The position numbers and the translations under genes were made by a program. Below are positions 34,312 to 43,115 of a DNA stretch of 45,061 bases, piece by piece. The stretch is taken from contig JAPKCI010000026.1 in NCBI GenBank assembly GCA_028823035.1, forward strand, positions 1 to 45,061. Reading direction: 5' to 3'. The first letter of the stretch is position 1; the number at the start of each line of letters is the position of its first letter. The notes beneath the pieces were generated by a model. It was not told where the DNA came from. It did no database searches and saw only the letters and a list, made by a program, of their open reading frames with translations. This DNA comes from Rubripirellula sp. (GTDB lineage Bacteria > Planctomycetota > Planctomycetia > Pirellulales > Pirellulaceae).

Positions 34312-34620
34312 GTGTCGCTCACTGTCGCTGAAGTCCGAAAACTAGCCTTGCTCGCAAGACTAGACTTATCCGACGACGAGGTCGCAAGTGTTCGTCCTCA
34401 GTTAGACAGCATTCTTGCCTTTGTTAAGCAGTTAACGGAACTCGATACAACTGATGTCGAGCCGATGACGACTGCCTTGGACGTCGATAATCGTTGGCGG
34501 GAAGATCAGCAACTACCGGGCCTGATGAACGAAGAGGCGCTGGCAAATTCTCCTTCGCAGAATGAGGGTTGCTTTCTTGTACCGCCTGTCTTGGGAGTTG
34601 TGGCCTCCAAAAAGTCGTAG
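34312..34620 (+). CDS. gatC: Asp/Glu-tRNA(Asn/Gln) amidotransferase subunit C
   Basis: A 102-residue protein that starts with GTG 34312, five bases after the rpmB stop. It has the GatC signature: LTVAEVRKLALLARLDLSD at the N-terminus, then LTELDTTDVEPMTTA and the basic-acidic C-terminus ending in a CFLVPPVLG patch. GatC stabilises GatA in the amidotransferase that converts Glu-tRNA(Gln) to Gln-tRNA(Gln). No gatA or gatB is in the window; a Na+/H+ antiporter gene follows instead. Confidence 0.92.
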   Translation: MSLTVAEVRKLALLARLDLSDDEVASVRPQLDSILAFVKQLTELDTTDVEPMTTALDVDNRWREDQQLPGLMNEEALANSPSQNEGCFLVPPVLGVVASKKS

Positions 34621-34684
34621 TCCGTGCATGGCCGATTAATTCACTCGGTGATGGGTTCTTAGATCACTCTTTCCAGCTTGTGGC

Positions 34685-34688
34685 GAGG
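34685..34688 (+). promoter_or_regulatory. Ribosome binding site GAGG deciding the start at 34696
   Basis: GAGG ends seven bases before ATG 34696 but only one base before ATG 34690, so the later ATG is the better start of the antiporter gene. Confidence 0.6.
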
Positions 34689-34695
34689 CATGTCG

Positions 34696-36657
34696 ATGGA
34701 GTTTGGATTTGCAAGTCTACTGCCCCCGCTGATTGCGATCATCCTTGCTGTTGCAACGCGAAAAGTAGTGCTGCCACTGGCGGCGGGTGTAGCAGTGGGT
34801 GCCATTATCTTGGCATATGGACGCGTGGAGGTAGTCAGTGACCTTGGTACCAATGGTGCTGTCAAGGTTCGCTTCGTGGCCCCTTCTCCGGCGTTATCGG
34901 GATCAGAGACCCTTCTCGATTTTTCTCAGCGGGATTTTGGGGGACCGCAACTGCCCACCGTGTATAGCGTCCAGGCCGCTTCTGACGGCAGCACAGCCCA
35001 TGAGAGGATCTGGGTAATACTCAACAGTACTCCTGGCAGCGAATCCACTGTTGAGGATCTCTTCAAATCGCTTGACAGTGATCCCAACGTTGATGGATTG
35101 ATGTCGGCATCATTGGAATATGGAGAACTTGAGACACCGATTGGAGCGAACTTCCCAAACGTCGAGCGTTTTGAGTTGGAGGGTGTTTGGTGGTGGAATG
35201 CGCCGATTCTGTTCTGCACCACGATCTACAAGTCAGTTTTTTCGCTTTCACACATTCAGGCACTTGTCTTCAGTCTCCTGCTGGGTGCGATGGTTGGGAT
35301 GTTGGAATCGGGCGGTGGAATGCGCGTGTTAATCCAGCGGGTGTCCAGAAAGGTCAAATCCCGGCGTGGTGCGCAGACTCTGATTGCGACATCAGGTCTG
35401 GTTGTGTTCTTTGATGATTATGCCAACACGCTTTTGTTGGGTGGAACCATGCGATCGACGGCTGATCGTTATCGCCTGTCACGTCAGAAACTCGCTTACC
35501 TTGTCGACTCGACGGCGGCCCCCGTAGCGGGACTTGCAGTGGTCAGCACTTGGGCGGCGATTGAGATCAGCTACATGGCAGAAGGTTTGGCGCAAGGCGG
35601 AATCACCAGTAATCAAGCCGCTTTCGAGATGTTCATTCAGTCCATTCCCTATCGTTTTTATCCGTGGCTCGCCTTGGTGATGGTCTACTGCGTAGCTGTT
35701 TCCCAGCGAGATTTTGGTCCGATGCTGAAAGCCGAAGAGGCAGTCATTGCGTCTGATTTAGATGGCGAGCCCAAACGTGAGGAAGATGCCACTGAGGCAT
35801 ATCCTCATCTTTGGTGGGCTGCGGTTGTACCTGTCGTTCTGTGCATGGTGTCTGTGATGTTGGTCCTCATCTACACCGGCCTTATGAAGCTGGCGTCAGT
35901 CGAGGAATCGATGGTCGAAGGCGAAGCAGCTAGCGGTTGGCTGCGGCAGGCAGGGCAGGTCATTGGCGAGGGCGATGCCTATGTAGCCTTGATGATTGGC
36001 GGAGGAGTTGGTCTGACAACAGCAGTGTTGATGCATTTGTGGCTTGGTGGTTGCCGCTTAACAGAATGCTTGAAAGGGTCGTTCGGTGGTGCGTGTCAGA
36101 TGGGACCAGCGCTGCTCATTCTCTGGTTTGCGTGGGGCCTGTCAGCAATGACAGACAAGAATGCTTTGGATACCGGGGGATATCTTTCCAGCGTTCTTTC
36201 TGACCGGTTGGACGTGCAACTGTTGCCAACGGTTGTTTTTATAATCGCTGCGGCCATGGCATTTTCTACCGGTACCAGTTGGGGGACGATGGCTATGCTC
36301 ACGCCACTTTCAATTGGATTAGCTTTGCAATTGGATCCTGCTGGTGGGCCTGAGGGGGCAATCACCTTGGCAACTTGTGGATCCGTGTTGGCCGGGGCGA
36401 TTTTTGGAGATCATTGTTCTCCCATTTCCGACACAACCGTGCTGTCGAGTCGCGCAAGTGGTTGCGACCACGTGGCTCACGTGCGAACGCAAATGCCATA
36501 TGCGATTGTGGTTGGTCTGGTTTGTATTATTTGCGGAACTCTTCCGGCAGCATTTGGTGTCTCGCCCTGGATCAGTTTGGGTCTCGGTTCTGTATCCCTT
36601 GTTCTGGTAGTCCGTTGCTTCGGGAAACTGCCGCGGGAAACACACTCGGTCGAGTAG
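34696..36657 (+). CDS. NhaC-type Na+/H+ antiporter with long extracytoplasmic insert
   Basis: A 653-residue polytopic membrane protein of the Na+/H+ antiporter NhaC family. Key stretches are LVVFFDDYANTLLLGG, YLVDSTAAPVAGLAVVSTW, and late in the chain ATMAFSTGTSWG-like text (seen here as AAAMAFSTGTSWGTMAML) and GAIFGDHCSPISDTTVLSS. These match the transport core that exchanges cytoplasmic Na+ for protons. Between the first two helices and the core lies an unusual hydrophilic stretch of about 110 residues (about 55-165), much longer than in typical NhaC. I chose ATG 34696 on the ribosome site. Specificity for Na+ against Li+ or organic substrates is not visible. Confidence 0.85.
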   Translation: MEFGFASLLPPLIAIILAVATRKVVLPLAAGVAVGAIILAYGRVEVVSDLGTNGAVKVRFVAPSPALSGSETLLDFSQRDFGGPQLPTVYSVQAASDGSTAHERIWVILNSTPGSESTVEDLFKSLDSDPNVDGLMSASLEYGELETPIGANFPNVERFELEGVWWWNAPILFCTTIYKSVFSLSHIQALVFSLLLGAMVGMLESGGGMRVLIQRVSRKVKSRRGAQTLIATSGLVVFFDDYANTLLLGGTMRSTADRYRLSRQKLAYLVDSTAAPVAGLAVVSTWAAIEISYMAEGLAQGGITSNQAAFEMFIQSIPYRFYPWLALVMVYCVAVSQRDFGPMLKAEEAVIASDLDGEPKREEDATEAYPHLWWAAVVPVVLCMVSVMLVLIYTGLMKLASVEESMVEGEAASGWLRQAGQVIGEGDAYVALMIGGGVGLTTAVLMHLWLGGCRLTECLKGSFGGACQMGPALLILWFAWGLSAMTDKNALDTGGYLSSVLSDRLDVQLLPTVVFIIAAAMAFSTGTSWGTMAMLTPLSIGLALQLDPAGGPEGAITLATCGSVLAGAIFGDHCSPISDTTVLSSRASGCDHVAHVRTQMPYAIVVGLVCIICGTLPAAFGVSPWISLGLGSVSLVLVVRCFGKLPRETHSVE

Positions 36658-36854
36658 GCCGCTCTGGGATCTGCAGGGTACGGGCTTTTGGGTCCTGATC
36701 TTGATGGGCTCATCTGTTTTGATGCGAATTTGTCGTGCCCGTTTTGTATCGATATTGCATTCAGAGTCGTGAACAGATTACCGATTGATCTCAGAAACAG
36801 AATTTCGACTTCGCATCGCCCTGTTAGGGCCAGTTGAGATAACGAAGGGACAAT

Positions 36855-37808
36855 ATGAATTTACAGGTTACCCATGGCTCCATCACCCGATGGTGGTTGG
36901 TGTGCGTCGCCCTTTGCGGGCTGACATCCCTCTTGATCCTTCAGCCAGTTGGTGCACAGGGAGTCGCTGGTACACAACCACGTTTTGTGCCCATCGGAGC
37001 AGGCAGTCTGGTCGATCAGTACCATGATCAGCACTCTCTCAGCCGAAGCATGGCGGGATTCAAGGACAGGGAGTCTGCTGACAGACATACGGTACGTTTG
37101 CAGCAAAACGCATTTGAGGCGCCACCACTCCTGAGCGGCAACGCCGCTGATGCGTATTCTGGTGGTAACTCACCCCCGATGACGCTTCCGAATAATTTTG
37201 GCTTTGCGACTCCGACTGCACCAGCGATGGCACCCCCCTCTACCGCAAATCCGACGACGTCATTCCCAACCACCACCGCACCGCCGGCGAATCTGAGGCC
37301 CGCAAATTCTTCCACTACAGTGTTCCCTTCGACTGCCTTGCCCATGAATCCAAATCCTCGCGGTTTGCCGATCAACACCGCCGCTGCTTCCTATCTGCCT
37401 GCAGGACAGGTGATGCTGAATAGTGCGGACATGGCTCCAATCGCACGCCCCCAATTAAATGATGGGTTTGCGACTGTTGGCAACAGTTGTTACGTTTCGC
37501 CACCCAGTTCGTACGTCGCGGCTATGGGATGGGGCAACTGTGCTGGTGGCATTTATCAGGCATCGGCGACGCAGGCTTACATCGCTCCAACGCCTCAGGT
37601 AGGCGTTCCACCACAAGCGGCGCCAGCAGTGCCTGCCGGGCTGGTGCCGATTACGCGGCCGTCGGCTCCAGGTGTCCCGAAAAAGCCGTTGATCAGCTTT
37701 GGTCAGGATCGCAATTCAGTCGTTGTTGGCCAAGGGCTGGTTGGTCAGCCTGTTGCTTACGTTCCTGGGCAATGTTTCAGAAACTGGATTCGATACATTT
37801 TTCCGTGA
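36855..37808 (+). CDS. Secreted Pro/Ala/Thr-rich protein, planctomycete-specific
   Basis: A 317-residue protein with a signal peptide (WWLVCVALCGLTSLLIL and then PVGAQG). Residues about 110-180 are low in complexity and rich in Pro, Thr, Ala and Asn, probably an extended linker. The C-terminal 50 residues end in ISFGQDRNSVVVGQGLVG and then VAYVPGQCFRNWIRYIFP, a block I have seen in other planctomycete secreted proteins and have no function for. AAGGGAC ends five bases before ATG 36855. It appears monocistronic, in a region of 197 bases without genes upstream. Confidence 0.7.
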   Translation: MNLQVTHGSITRWWLVCVALCGLTSLLILQPVGAQGVAGTQPRFVPIGAGSLVDQYHDQHSLSRSMAGFKDRESADRHTVRLQQNAFEAPPLLSGNAADAYSGGNSPPMTLPNNFGFATPTAPAMAPPSTANPTTSFPTTTAPPANLRPANSSTTVFPSTALPMNPNPRGLPINTAAASYLPAGQVMLNSADMAPIARPQLNDGFATVGNSCYVSPPSSYVAAMGWGNCAGGIYQASATQAYIAPTPQVGVPPQAAPAVPAGLVPITRPSAPGVPKKPLISFGQDRNSVVVGQGLVGQPVAYVPGQCFRNWIRYIFP

Positions 37809-37919
37809 TCGGATCCGTTGTTTGTAGGTTTCGCTTTCTGCTAATCCTAACGAATCAGACTTTGGTGGTAATGCTCAGTCCATAGGCGAGAGTACATGTG
37901 CCCCCCAGAAAAATGAAAT

Positions 37920-38717
37920 ATGCGTATCGTAACTTCATTGCTGCCAGAAATGATGGAAGCAAAACCAAACAGAATAGATGTCGCAGTCATCATTGATGTC
38001 CTGCGAGCGACATCCGTGATGACGACCGCCGTTGAATCCGGTGCTGAGCAAATTTTGACCTGTCGCGAGGTGTCTCAAGCAGTTGCCTTGGCAGACCAAA
38101 TGGAACCTCGCCCACTTCTGTGCGGAGAACGTAGGTGTAAACCGATTGCAGGTTTTGATTGTGGAAATTCACCCGCAGAGTACACGCCAGAGCGAGTTGG
38201 CGGGCAGACATTGATACTTACGACTACCAACGGGACCAATGCCATCGAAATGGCTTCCGCCGCAGAACGCTTGATTGCCGCAAGCTTCTTGAATCTGCCG
38301 ACCGTGATTGAGTTTCTTGGTGGATTTAAGTTGGTTCATCTGGTCTGTTCAGGAACGGATGGTCAGGTAACTGCTGAAGATGTATTGCTGGCGGGTGCGA
38401 TCATCGATGGTTGCGAGATCGAATATGGGGCTACTATTGGTGATGATGATTCGATTTTAGCTCGCCAATTGTGGGCTTCATGGTTGCCGATGGCAGGCAG
38501 TACCCCTTGGTCCTTGCTGCGACGCAGTGAGCGGCAGCATGTTCAGTTGGCCTCTGAAATGCTGAGTCGACGGCTTCACCAAACCCTCGGAGGAAGTAAT
38601 CTGGTGAACCTTGGTTTTGAGCAAGATCTCGAACGCTGTGCTCTGATCGGTGGTTCTCCCGTCATTGCCGAGCGGGTACAGCAAAGCCCAACGGCCTTTA
38701 AATTGCTAGCTACTTAG
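37920..38717 (+). CDS. comB: 2-phosphosulfolactate phosphatase family protein
   Basis: A 265-residue protein matching ComB. Family features are the DVLRATSVMTTAVESGAEQI segment near the N-terminus, CGERRCKPIAGFDCGNSP and LTTTNGTNAIEMA in the middle, and a GDDDS acidic segment later. ComB dephosphorylates 2-phosphosulfolactate in coenzyme M synthesis in archaea; in bacteria it is implicated in sulfolactate formation, and many members have unproven substrates. It is cytoplasmic. No comA or comC is in the window, so its pathway is not evident. Confidence 0.85.
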   Translation: MRIVTSLLPEMMEAKPNRIDVAVIIDVLRATSVMTTAVESGAEQILTCREVSQAVALADQMEPRPLLCGERRCKPIAGFDCGNSPAEYTPERVGGQTLILTTTNGTNAIEMASAAERLIAASFLNLPTVIEFLGGFKLVHLVCSGTDGQVTAEDVLLAGAIIDGCEIEYGATIGDDDSILARQLWASWLPMAGSTPWSLLRRSERQHVQLASEMLSRRLHQTLGGSNLVNLGFEQDLERCALIGGSPVIAERVQQSPTAFKLLAT

Positions 38718-38769
38718 CGAACCTCTTGCCAAACATGCAGGTATCTTGCTACCACTAACCGCCCCTTCT

Positions 38770-38778
38770 GGAGGTGAT
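38770..38778 (+). promoter_or_regulatory. Strong ribosome binding site deciding a TTG start
   Basis: GGAGGTGAT is a nine-base match to the 16S rRNA tail and is placed 5 bases before TTG 38784. An ATG at 38777 lies inside it but meets a stop after four codons. TTG 38784 is therefore the start. Confidence 0.8.
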
Positions 38779-38783
38779 GAACG

Positions 38784-41441
38784 TTGGCTGACAAAGAGAA
38801 CGTGGATCAGGCAAAACCAGCAGGCCGACGTGATCTTGTCACGATTGGTTTGCTGGTAGGTGCTGCGCTTGCATCGATCGCCGGATTCGCCGTCCTTTTT
38901 TCGATGTGGTGGACCACGGACGTGACCGACGCTGCGACAGTCTTGCGTCTGGCTTCGCGGGAATTTGTAGATGGTCGACCCATCGTGGCAGGAAAACTGG
39001 CTGAGATTGTTGAATTAGAGCCAGCGGACGCACCCATCGAACCAATCGACATGGCTCTGGATGCGTCAGACGCTATTGTGGAGGAGCAGAGGCTGTCGGA
39101 AACGGCTGCTGACAAGGTGCGGCTTGAGCGACTGAACTGGATTCGGCTGCGAGATTTTCTGATCGGAGTGGGAAAGGCAGCTGAGGGGAAACGAGCACCA
39201 GAACCCCACGAGCAGCGACGCCTGTATTTCAAAGCTGTTCCTCATTTGGAAGCGACCCGCGATCACGGATTTCCTGAGGGCCGCAGCACGCAGGGTTACC
39301 AGACGCTGGGCGAGGTCTACTTTCATTTGGGTCGATATGACGATGCAGTCATTAACTTGAATCAGGCGATTGAGAATGAGCCGCTCTTAAGGCGTCAGCT
39401 GTTGCCTATGATTGCGGAATCACAATTCAATGCTCAAAAAGATCAAAAAGATGACGCCTTGGCAAGCATCGATGAGTTTCTCAAAGATCCTGCACTTGCT
39501 GCGCAAGTCAAACAGTCAGCGAGCCTACTTCGTATCCGAATTTTGATGAGCTTGGCACTCTGGGAACAGGTCGATGCTGCCCTTGCGCAGCAAGAACTTT
39601 TGCAAACTGCAGACAACGGACTGCAGCATCAAGTGAAGCTATTGCGTGCTGTAGCAGCGGTTAAGATTGCAATGGAACGTTATGGATCACAAACAACTCT
39701 GCAAGATTCGGATCGCAAAGCAATTGAGCTAGAACTGGCCGGTACTCTACAAACGTTGATTGAATTGAATGAAAAGGCAGCGAAGTCGAATTTGGCCGGG
39801 CTTTGGATAGGCCGGATCAAGTTGCTGCAAGGTGATCGTATGGGTGCAGTCAATGCGTTTCATGATGTTGTTCGCAAAGATCAGACAACCGGTTTTGTGA
39901 AGGTCGGCGCGGTAGAAATCATGGGTGGTCTTCAGGAAATTGAGTTATTGACGCAGGATAGCGATGGAGAGCAATCTGTACAGGCGATTGGCTACCTGAT
40001 GAGTGAGATTGGAACACGTGAAGGATTTGATCATGGCATGGTCTCTTTCAAGGAGTTTGGCAGTCGACTTGCTCAGGGACTCCTCCGGCTACGCCGTGCA
40101 GGTGAGTACAAAGCTGCGATAGATGCTGCTCGCAGTCTGGCTCCGATATTTGATGTCAGTGAGGCATTAGTGCAGGAGGGACTGGGCTATCAGGACTGGG
40201 CTGAAACGACCCACCAAGAAGGAACGGATTTCAACGGTCAGGTCGCTGAAAGTGCTTCGAAACTTTCACGACAACGCTACCGTGCGGCTGGTGATGCGTT
40301 CGCCGAAGCTGCACGTCTGAGATTCGACAGTGAGGAGTACATTCCGACTCTTTGGTCAGCTATTGAAGCCTATCAAAAAGGCAGGCATTTCACTCAAAGT
40401 ATCCGACTGCTCGAACCTTATCTCCGCCAAGAGGATACAAGCCGCCAGCCCCGAGGATTGATTGCCTACGGCAAGGCTTTACTTGCGGTTGGCCAAGCAG
40501 AGTCTGCCATTAATGCCTTCGAAAGATGCATCTACGAGTATCAGGATGACCCGTTGCGTTACGAGGCCAGGTATTACGGAGCTCTCGCGCATGCTGAAAC
40601 GGGGGATATCAATACCGCTAAACAATTACTGCTTCAAAATATTGACAGTGAAGATCGGGGCGAGGATGACCAAACTCCTGACCTTGAACCAGAAAGTACT
40701 GAGTGGCGAGATTCGCTTTTTGCCCTCGGTGGACTTCTGTACGAGCTTGGCTACCGTAACTACCTTGAGGCTGAGCAGGCTGCTCCAGATAAAAGGCTTG
40801 AGCTTCTACAGAAAAATCAGTCGATTCTTGAGTCCGCCATACGTCGTTTGGATGTGGCTGATAAGCGTTGGTGGAATGAACATAACGACCCTCGTACAAA
40901 ATTGAACGCATACTTCGCGGCCCGCACCCGCGTCATGGCATCGCAATTTCCCCGTCTGGAATCACAGTTGCCCGATACACTCAACGCTGCCAAGAGAGCT
41001 TCGCGTCTCGAAGCTGATGAACATCTGCAGAAAGCGTTGGTCGGGTTTCGACGCTTGAGTGAGTACCTTGCGGGTGTCGATGAAGAACAGGCATTGTCGA
41101 AAACGGATCAAGCGATGTTGCGAAATTGCCTCATTTTTGAGGCAGATGTCCTCATGAAAATGAAGAAGTACCAAGAAGCATCCAGCGTCTATCGTGCCAT
41201 GGAGTCAAGGTACATGAGTCAGCCCGCTGCTCTGGAGGCGATCGTTGGACGAGCGAGTTGCGCCAGAGAGTTGGGGGATGACCGAGCATCCGAAATATTG
41301 TTTCGCCAAGCGAGTGACATGTTGAAAAAAATTCCCGCTGAATGGGACGGAAAATTTGCTGAGACGTCGCGATTTGATCGCGAAGGATGGAAGCAATTAC
41401 TTGATTGGATGATCCGGGATTTTGACAAGCAAAAAGCGTGA
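38784..41441 (+). CDS. Membrane-anchored TPR-repeat protein
   Basis: An 885-residue protein beginning with TTG. One transmembrane helix lies at about 19-46 (VTIGLLVGAALASIAGFAVLF). The rest is a long chain of paired helices with TPR features such as LGEVYFHLGRYDDAVINLNQAI (read here in two parts) and many A-x3-G/L-x2-Y positions. TPR solenoids bind partners, so this protein is probably an inner-membrane scaffold facing the periplasm. It precedes a flagellar cluster by 18 bases and may belong to its operon. The exact role is unknown. Confidence 0.8.
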   Translation: MADKENVDQAKPAGRRDLVTIGLLVGAALASIAGFAVLFSMWWTTDVTDAATVLRLASREFVDGRPIVAGKLAEIVELEPADAPIEPIDMALDASDAIVEEQRLSETAADKVRLERLNWIRLRDFLIGVGKAAEGKRAPEPHEQRRLYFKAVPHLEATRDHGFPEGRSTQGYQTLGEVYFHLGRYDDAVINLNQAIENEPLLRRQLLPMIAESQFNAQKDQKDDALASIDEFLKDPALAAQVKQSASLLRIRILMSLALWEQVDAALAQQELLQTADNGLQHQVKLLRAVAAVKIAMERYGSQTTLQDSDRKAIELELAGTLQTLIELNEKAAKSNLAGLWIGRIKLLQGDRMGAVNAFHDVVRKDQTTGFVKVGAVEIMGGLQEIELLTQDSDGEQSVQAIGYLMSEIGTREGFDHGMVSFKEFGSRLAQGLLRLRRAGEYKAAIDAARSLAPIFDVSEALVQEGLGYQDWAETTHQEGTDFNGQVAESASKLSRQRYRAAGDAFAEAARLRFDSEEYIPTLWSAIEAYQKGRHFTQSIRLLEPYLRQEDTSRQPRGLIAYGKALLAVGQAESAINAFERCIYEYQDDPLRYEARYYGALAHAETGDINTAKQLLLQNIDSEDRGEDDQTPDLEPESTEWRDSLFALGGLLYELGYRNYLEAEQAAPDKRLELLQKNQSILESAIRRLDVADKRWWNEHNDPRTKLNAYFAARTRVMASQFPRLESQLPDTLNAAKRASRLEADEHLQKALVGFRRLSEYLAGVDEEQALSKTDQAMLRNCLIFEADVLMKMKKYQEASSVYRAMESRYMSQPAALEAIVGRASCARELGDDRASEILFRQASDMLKKIPAEWDGKFAETSRFDREGWKQLLDWMIRDFDKQKA

Positions 41442-41459
41442 TCGGGAACGGGCATAGCC

Positions 41460-41909
41460 ATGAACGGAAATGAACTCGCTGATTTGATCCAGCAAAAGTG
41501 GTCAATCTTGAACCGTCTTCTGCAAATCAGTCGATTGCAAATGGACGCGATCTTGCATGGGCAGATGAGTGATCTGATGCGGTTGTTGTCAGATAAGCAG
41601 CAGCCGCTGAATCAGCTTGTTGAAATTACAGGCCAGCTTGGTGAAGCACATGAAGATATCGCTGAAGAGCGTCCCTGGGCGAGTGAGCATGCTCGTCACC
41701 GTTGCCGAGAACAGCAGGAAGAATGCGAGAAAATGAATCTCGAATTGCTGGCTATCGAGGCTGAATGTGAAGCTAAATTGACTCAGAACCGAGAAGAAGT
41801 ACGTGAGCGTCTGGCTCGTGTTGATGCTGGGTGGCAAGCTGTTACAGGGTATACAGACAACACACTCAAAGCGACGAGTGGTGGAACGCTCGATTTGTCC
41901 AGCGATTGA
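41460..41909 (+). CDS. FlgN-like coiled-coil protein (flagellar chaperone candidate)
   Basis: A 149-residue, all-helical, acidic protein with long heptad-like stretches over about residues 10-125 and no membrane helix. Size, composition and position before flgB are like FlgN/FliT, the chaperones that hold hook-associated proteins. The call is positional; FlgN is highly divergent and no diagnostic motif is seen. It follows the TPR gene by 18 bases and is followed by a 315-base gap. Confidence 0.5.
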   Translation: MNGNELADLIQQKWSILNRLLQISRLQMDAILHGQMSDLMRLLSDKQQPLNQLVEITGQLGEAHEDIAEERPWASEHARHRCREQQEECEKMNLELLAIEAECEAKLTQNREEVRERLARVDAGWQAVTGYTDNTLKATSGGTLDLSSD

Positions 41910-42045
41910 CAATCCGGTCTGCCATTTTACGGAGAAGTCTTCCGCAGTCCATCATCTGTCGGGCTGAATTTCTTTCGCCCGCCCGCTTTGATCGGGACAC
42001 GGCGTGCGGTGGTCGTAGAAGCGACCCCAGTCGGCAAGAAACAGC

Positions 42046-42081
42046 GGTGGTCACCGGCAAGGAAATAGGTGGTCACCGGCA
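42046..42081 (+). repeat. 14-base direct repeat
   Basis: GGTGGTCACCGGCA occurs at 42046-42059 and 42068-42081, a 22-base period (two helical turns). It lies about 145 bases before the HATPase-like gene. It could be a pair of binding sites or a duplication. Confidence 0.65.
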
Positions 42082-42213
42082 GCGAGTGCCGCTGATGCAT
42101 CAACGGCAATGCTAGCAAGGAACCTTTTTGAGGCAATTCGACTTGCGTCGTGGCTGGGATGACTGTTATGCACAACAGCGTCTTTCAATTTCAACCGCTG
42201 CACCGACCGAATC

Positions 42214-42218
42214 GGGAG
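42214..42218 (+). promoter_or_regulatory. Ribosome binding site GGGAG deciding the start at 42225
   Basis: GGGAG is followed by six bases and ATG 42225. Earlier in-frame ATGs (42150, 42159, 42168) lack a comparable site. Confidence 0.6.
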
Positions 42219-42224
42219 CGTACC

Positions 42225-42647
42225 ATGCCAGATCATTGGATCGACCCAAGTCAGTGTCAATCTTTAGCCGTTCTTGTCGAATCGGTGACCGCACCTCTCT
42301 TGATTGAACACAAGTCACCGGTTTGCCTTGAACTCGACATCGATACTTCACTGGAAGTTCCGGCGGATTCGGGGCGCACGGTTGACCTCGTTCAGACGCT
42401 TGTTTTGCAGGCACTTCTGGAAATGCCAGACGGCGGAGATCTGACGATTACAGCCTGTGAAACCATTCATGGTTTGGAATTGGAGTTAGCCGATACCGGC
42501 AATGATATTGAGAACCGCATCCAGCGCATGCCAATTGCTGCCGCTGCTTTGGGGGTTCAGATTGTGTGGCAAAACTGCCCTCAGGGTGGTGCGGCCGTGA
42601 CGGTGACATTTCGGCGGCAAAGTGGCAGTGGTCGTATCGCAGCGTAA
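42225..42647 (+). CDS. Histidine-kinase-like ATPase (HATPase_c) protein, degenerate
   Basis: A 140-residue protein with a GHKL-type outline: an N-terminal helix region (VDLVQTLVLQALLEMP), then beta strands DLTITACE and LELELADTGND, then a helix and a final VTVTFRR strand. The DxG box (ADTG) is present, but the N-box asparagine is not apparent, so ATP binding may be lost or altered. There is no phosphoacceptor histidine domain. It sits directly before flgB (29-base gap), which suggests a role in flagellar assembly or its regulation. The start is set by the GGGAG site. Confidence 0.55.
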   Translation: MPDHWIDPSQCQSLAVLVESVTAPLLIEHKSPVCLELDIDTSLEVPADSGRTVDLVQTLVLQALLEMPDGGDLTITACETIHGLELELADTGNDIENRIQRMPIAAAALGVQIVWQNCPQGGAAVTVTFRRQSGSGRIAA

Positions 42648-42676
42648 GCGTGAATTTTGTTGGGTGAATTGATTCG

Positions 42677-43075
42677 ATGTTCGATATTTTTAACACGACG
42701 ACGATTCCTGCACTTGAGCAGACGCTCAGTTTTGCCCAAAAGAGGCATGAGTTGTTGGCTGGTAATCTGGCGAACATCGACACACCGGGATACCGGTCAA
42801 AAGATCTTGATGTTGGTGATTTTCAAAATGCGCTTGCCGAGTCGATTGATACGCACCGGAAGGCCATCAACCTCGGACTACCAGTGACGAGAGATGACAT
42901 TCGGTCGGGGCCGCGGGCCGCGATGGAGCAGGTGGTTTACCACGATCAAAGTGATGTTTCTCTGGAGCAGCAGGTTTCTGAAGTTGCCAAGAACGAACAC
43001 ATGCATGCATTGGCAATCACGACAATGCGTAGTCAGTTTGCTTTACTGAGAGCCGCTATTACTGAGCGTGCCTAG
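42677..43075 (+). CDS. flgB: Flagellar basal-body rod protein FlgB
   Basis: A 132-residue protein of the proximal rod. The rod-protein motif HELLAGNLANIDTPGYRSKDL (about 25-45) is present, as is the C-terminal helix EVAKNEHMHALAITTMRSQF that packs into the rod. It forms the inner rod with FlgC, FlgF and FliE. The gene is followed by flgC 40 bases downstream. Confidence 0.95.
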   Translation: MFDIFNTTTIPALEQTLSFAQKRHELLAGNLANIDTPGYRSKDLDVGDFQNALAESIDTHRKAINLGLPVTRDDIRSGPRAAMEQVVYHDQSDVSLEQQVSEVAKNEHMHALAITTMRSQFALLRAAITERA

Positions 43076-43102
43076 ATGCTGACTGAGCGAGCCGAGAAGA
43101 AC

Positions 43103-43108
43103 GAGGAG
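43103..43108 (+). promoter_or_regulatory. Ribosome binding site GAGGAG for flgC
   Basis: GAGGAG with a 7-base spacer precedes ATG 43116. Confidence 0.7.
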
Positions 43109-43115
43109 AACGACC

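Larger units (their letters stand above)
41910..42224. other. 315-base gap before the HATPase-like gene
   Basis: No gene is supported. The stretch contains a 14-base direct repeat at 42046-42081 and some GC-rich text. No sigma-54 or sigma-28 promoter match was found for the flagellar genes. The ribosome site GGGAG at 42214-42218 belongs to the next gene. Confidence 0.5.

Noticed and set aside
36678-36750. Inverted ACGGGC/GCCCGT pair after the antiporter gene as a terminator
   Set aside because: The arms are only six bases and more than 50 bases apart.
42129-42146. Possible sigma-54 promoter (GGCA...TTGC) before the flagellar genes
   Set aside because: GG and GC are 11 bases apart rather than the required 10, so it does not fit the -24/-12 rule.
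41831-42175. Open frames on both strands in the gap before the HATPase-like gene
   Set aside because: Sequence composition is not protein-like and no ribosome site is present; the gap is better read as regulatory.
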